Source: Candidatus Thiodiazotropha sp. 'RUGA' (lineage in GTDB: Bacteria > Pseudomonadota > Gammaproteobacteria > Chromatiales > Chromatiaceae). Taken from it: 64,000 nucleotides of DNA. The position numbers and the translations under genes are program-made. Below the pieces are notes generated by a model that saw nothing but the letters and a program-made list of their open reading frames with translations, was not told the DNA's origin and did no database searches. Below, one piece after another: positions 62,972 to 64,000 of this stretch. Location of the stretch: positions 10,108 to 74,107 of the forward strand of contig JAEPDS010000017.1 of the NCBI GenBank assembly GCA_016842065.1, in the 5' to 3' direction. The stretch's first letter is position 1. Every line of letters starts with the position of its first letter.

Positions 62972-63736
62972 ATGAAACTCATCGTGATTTCATTTCTGAT
63001 AGTGTTAGTCATTTCTGTTGGTTATTGGTCGTACACTACTCATAGCCGTGATAGGTCAGGTGATATTGACTATCGCACTGGAAGTTCACTATCCGGTGCT
63101 CAAACGCTGAATACGGACGATCAGAAAAGCAGCGATCCAGCAAATAACTTAGCTGATGAATTTGATGTGTCAGCAGAATTTATTGTGTTATACCCTGCGG
63201 AGGAGGGATACGCTGCACAATCGGAGTGGCGTGAGATGCTGGACAATGAAGTGCTAGCAGAATCAGGCACCGTCCAAATGATAGATCCCATGTTGACCCA
63301 TGAAGATCCGGCACTACGGCTTAACGCAGTGGAGTCGCTCATTGAATATCAGCACGATGAGATCAACAATCTTCTGCTGGAAGCCCTGTATGACACTGAT
63401 CCCCAGGTAAGGGCAACAGTGGCTGAGTCCCTGGGTATGCAGCAGGATGAATATCTGCTTACCTATCTTGAACCTGTGCTTTACGATTCAGATCAGAATG
63501 TGAGAATAGCGGCAATATGGGCTATCGCGGATCTGGAGAGTGAACAAGGGATTTATGCCTTGGCGCCTTTGTTATCCGATAGTCATGTCGAGATTCGTTT
63601 TAATGCCATGGCTGCAATGGGTGAAATCGGTGGTGCAGCCTGCGTGCACTATCTAGAGAATCACCGTTATGACAGTGATGAGAGAATACGCCGGAGCGTG
63701 GCTGCAATTCTGTACGAATTGGAGGCCGATTTTTGA
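62972..63736 (+). CDS. Membrane-anchored HEAT-repeat protein
   Basis: 254 residues. An N-terminal anchor (LIVISFLIVLVISVGYW) is followed by a disordered stretch and five or so HEAT/PBS-type helical repeats of about 31 residues: DPALRLNAVESLIEY, DPQVRATVAESLGM, DQNVRIAAIWAIADL, HVEIRFNAMAAMGEI and DERIRRSVAAILYEL. Such repeats bind proteins. The chain is acidic, like its neighbour at 62153, and the two may work together in the periplasm. Its role is unknown. Confidence 0.8.
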   Translation: MKLIVISFLIVLVISVGYWSYTTHSRDRSGDIDYRTGSSLSGAQTLNTDDQKSSDPANNLADEFDVSAEFIVLYPAEEGYAAQSEWREMLDNEVLAESGTVQMIDPMLTHEDPALRLNAVESLIEYQHDEINNLLLEALYDTDPQVRATVAESLGMQQDEYLLTYLEPVLYDSDQNVRIAAIWAIADLESEQGIYALAPLLSDSHVEIRFNAMAAMGEIGGAACVHYLENHRYDSDERIRRSVAAILYELEADF

Positions 63737-63815
63737 TCGGGGTAATCAGAAGTGAGCTACCGGCCCAGGTGAAGAGCATTCCTCTCCCGCTGGCCGATAC
63801 AAAAGCAGAATTGAG

Positions 63816-63891
63816 TGGTGGGCGCAACAGGGATCGAACCTGTGACCTCTGCAATGTGACTGCAGCGCTCTCCCAGCTGAGCTATGCGCCC
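63816..63891 (-). tRNA. tRNA-Val (CAC)
   Basis: On the minus strand a complete cloverleaf runs from GGGCGCA (63891) to its partner TGCGCCC plus A and CCA. The D arm is GCTCAGCTGGGAGAGC, the anticodon stem CTGCA/TGCAG has loop GTCACAT, so the anticodon is CAC, and the T arm is ACAGGTTCGATCCCTGT. The CCA end is encoded. It reads the codon GUG. Confidence 0.95.
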
Positions 63892-64000
63892 GAGGTGGAG
63901 ACGCATTCTAGATCTACAGCCACAATAGGTCAATTGTCTAAAATTTATACAAATTCCACTTTCACCACGGATTAAGCTTACGATTCAGTTCTGGTCTGAT

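Noticed and set aside
63733-63975. 80-codon rightward frame near the right edge
   Set aside because: It runs through the complement of the tRNA-Val gene, so the frame is a by-product of that RNA gene.
1-64000. CRISPR arrays, rRNA genes, prophage or complete insertion sequences
   Set aside because: No regularly spaced direct repeats, no rRNA-like stretches and no transposase, integrase or phage structural genes were seen. The repeats are dispersed MITE-like units.

Overview
The window reads as chromosomal DNA of a gammaproteobacterium. The evidence is the gene set: YaeQ, SrkA, GreB, ArfB, CheV, a MotY-type protein, a YdbH/DUF1318 pair, a CbrA-like sensor and PhaB. A free-living or symbiotic sulfur-metabolising relative of the Chromatiales would fit the methanethiol oxidase operon and the periplasmic sulfurtransferase, but that placement is inference. 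No rRNA, CRISPR array, transposase gene or phage gene was seen.

Layout. 1-3.9 kb: a cut-off gene start, then a leftward operon of a MerR/LitR-like regulator, DNA photolyase and a DUF523-DUF1722 protein. 4.1-8.3 kb: truncated globin, small membrane protein, secreted sulfurtransferase and a coiled-coil SPOR protein. 8.4-11.3 kb: YdbH-like and DUF1318 lipoprotein genes for envelope lipid transport. 11.3-19.3 kb: hybrid kinase, sugar dehydrogenase, ArfB, YaeQ, two methyltransferases and SrkA. 19.4-25.5 kb: a methanethiol oxidase (MtoX/SBP56) locus with a TetR regulator, an unusual SCO-MauG fusion, a separate SCO1 protein and a TlpA-type thioredoxin. Two promoters carry the same dyad exactly between -35 and -10. 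25.7-31.2 kb: GreB, a lipoprotein subtilase paired with a PrcB-like lipoprotein, a GNAT enzyme and an unknown protein. 31.4-34.3 kb: an accessory cassette bounded by miniature inverted-repeat elements. It encodes a proline-rich DUF1521 (self-cleaving type) protein and, divergently, a papain-like toxin-like protein followed by a small membrane protein that could be its immunity factor. 34.3-50.1 kb: acetate use and its control (acs, exonuclease, DUF294 protein, acetate symporter plus DUF4212 subunit), TerB, a receiver-PAS-degenerate GGDEF protein, a CbrA/CbrB-like two-component system with an atypical regulator, and CheV. 50.5-57.6 kb: potassium channel, hemerythrin, MotY-like protein, PhaB and an Aer-like chemoreceptor. 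58.0-64.0 kb: OmpR-type two-component system, outer-membrane barrel, PepSY protein, two exported proteins of unknown role and tRNA-Val(CAC).

How parts may work together. The TetR protein is placed to control methanethiol oxidation and the proteins that would supply copper, redox maturation and reductant handling to MtoX. The CbrA-like kinase and its partner may control acetate uptake: the same TGTTAC/GTAACA dyad lies before the kinase operon and before the symporter operon. A family of TA-flanked MITE-like repeats, two intact and several decayed, is spread through the window; one decayed copy abuts the tetR ribosome-binding region and two copies bracket the toxin-like cassette.
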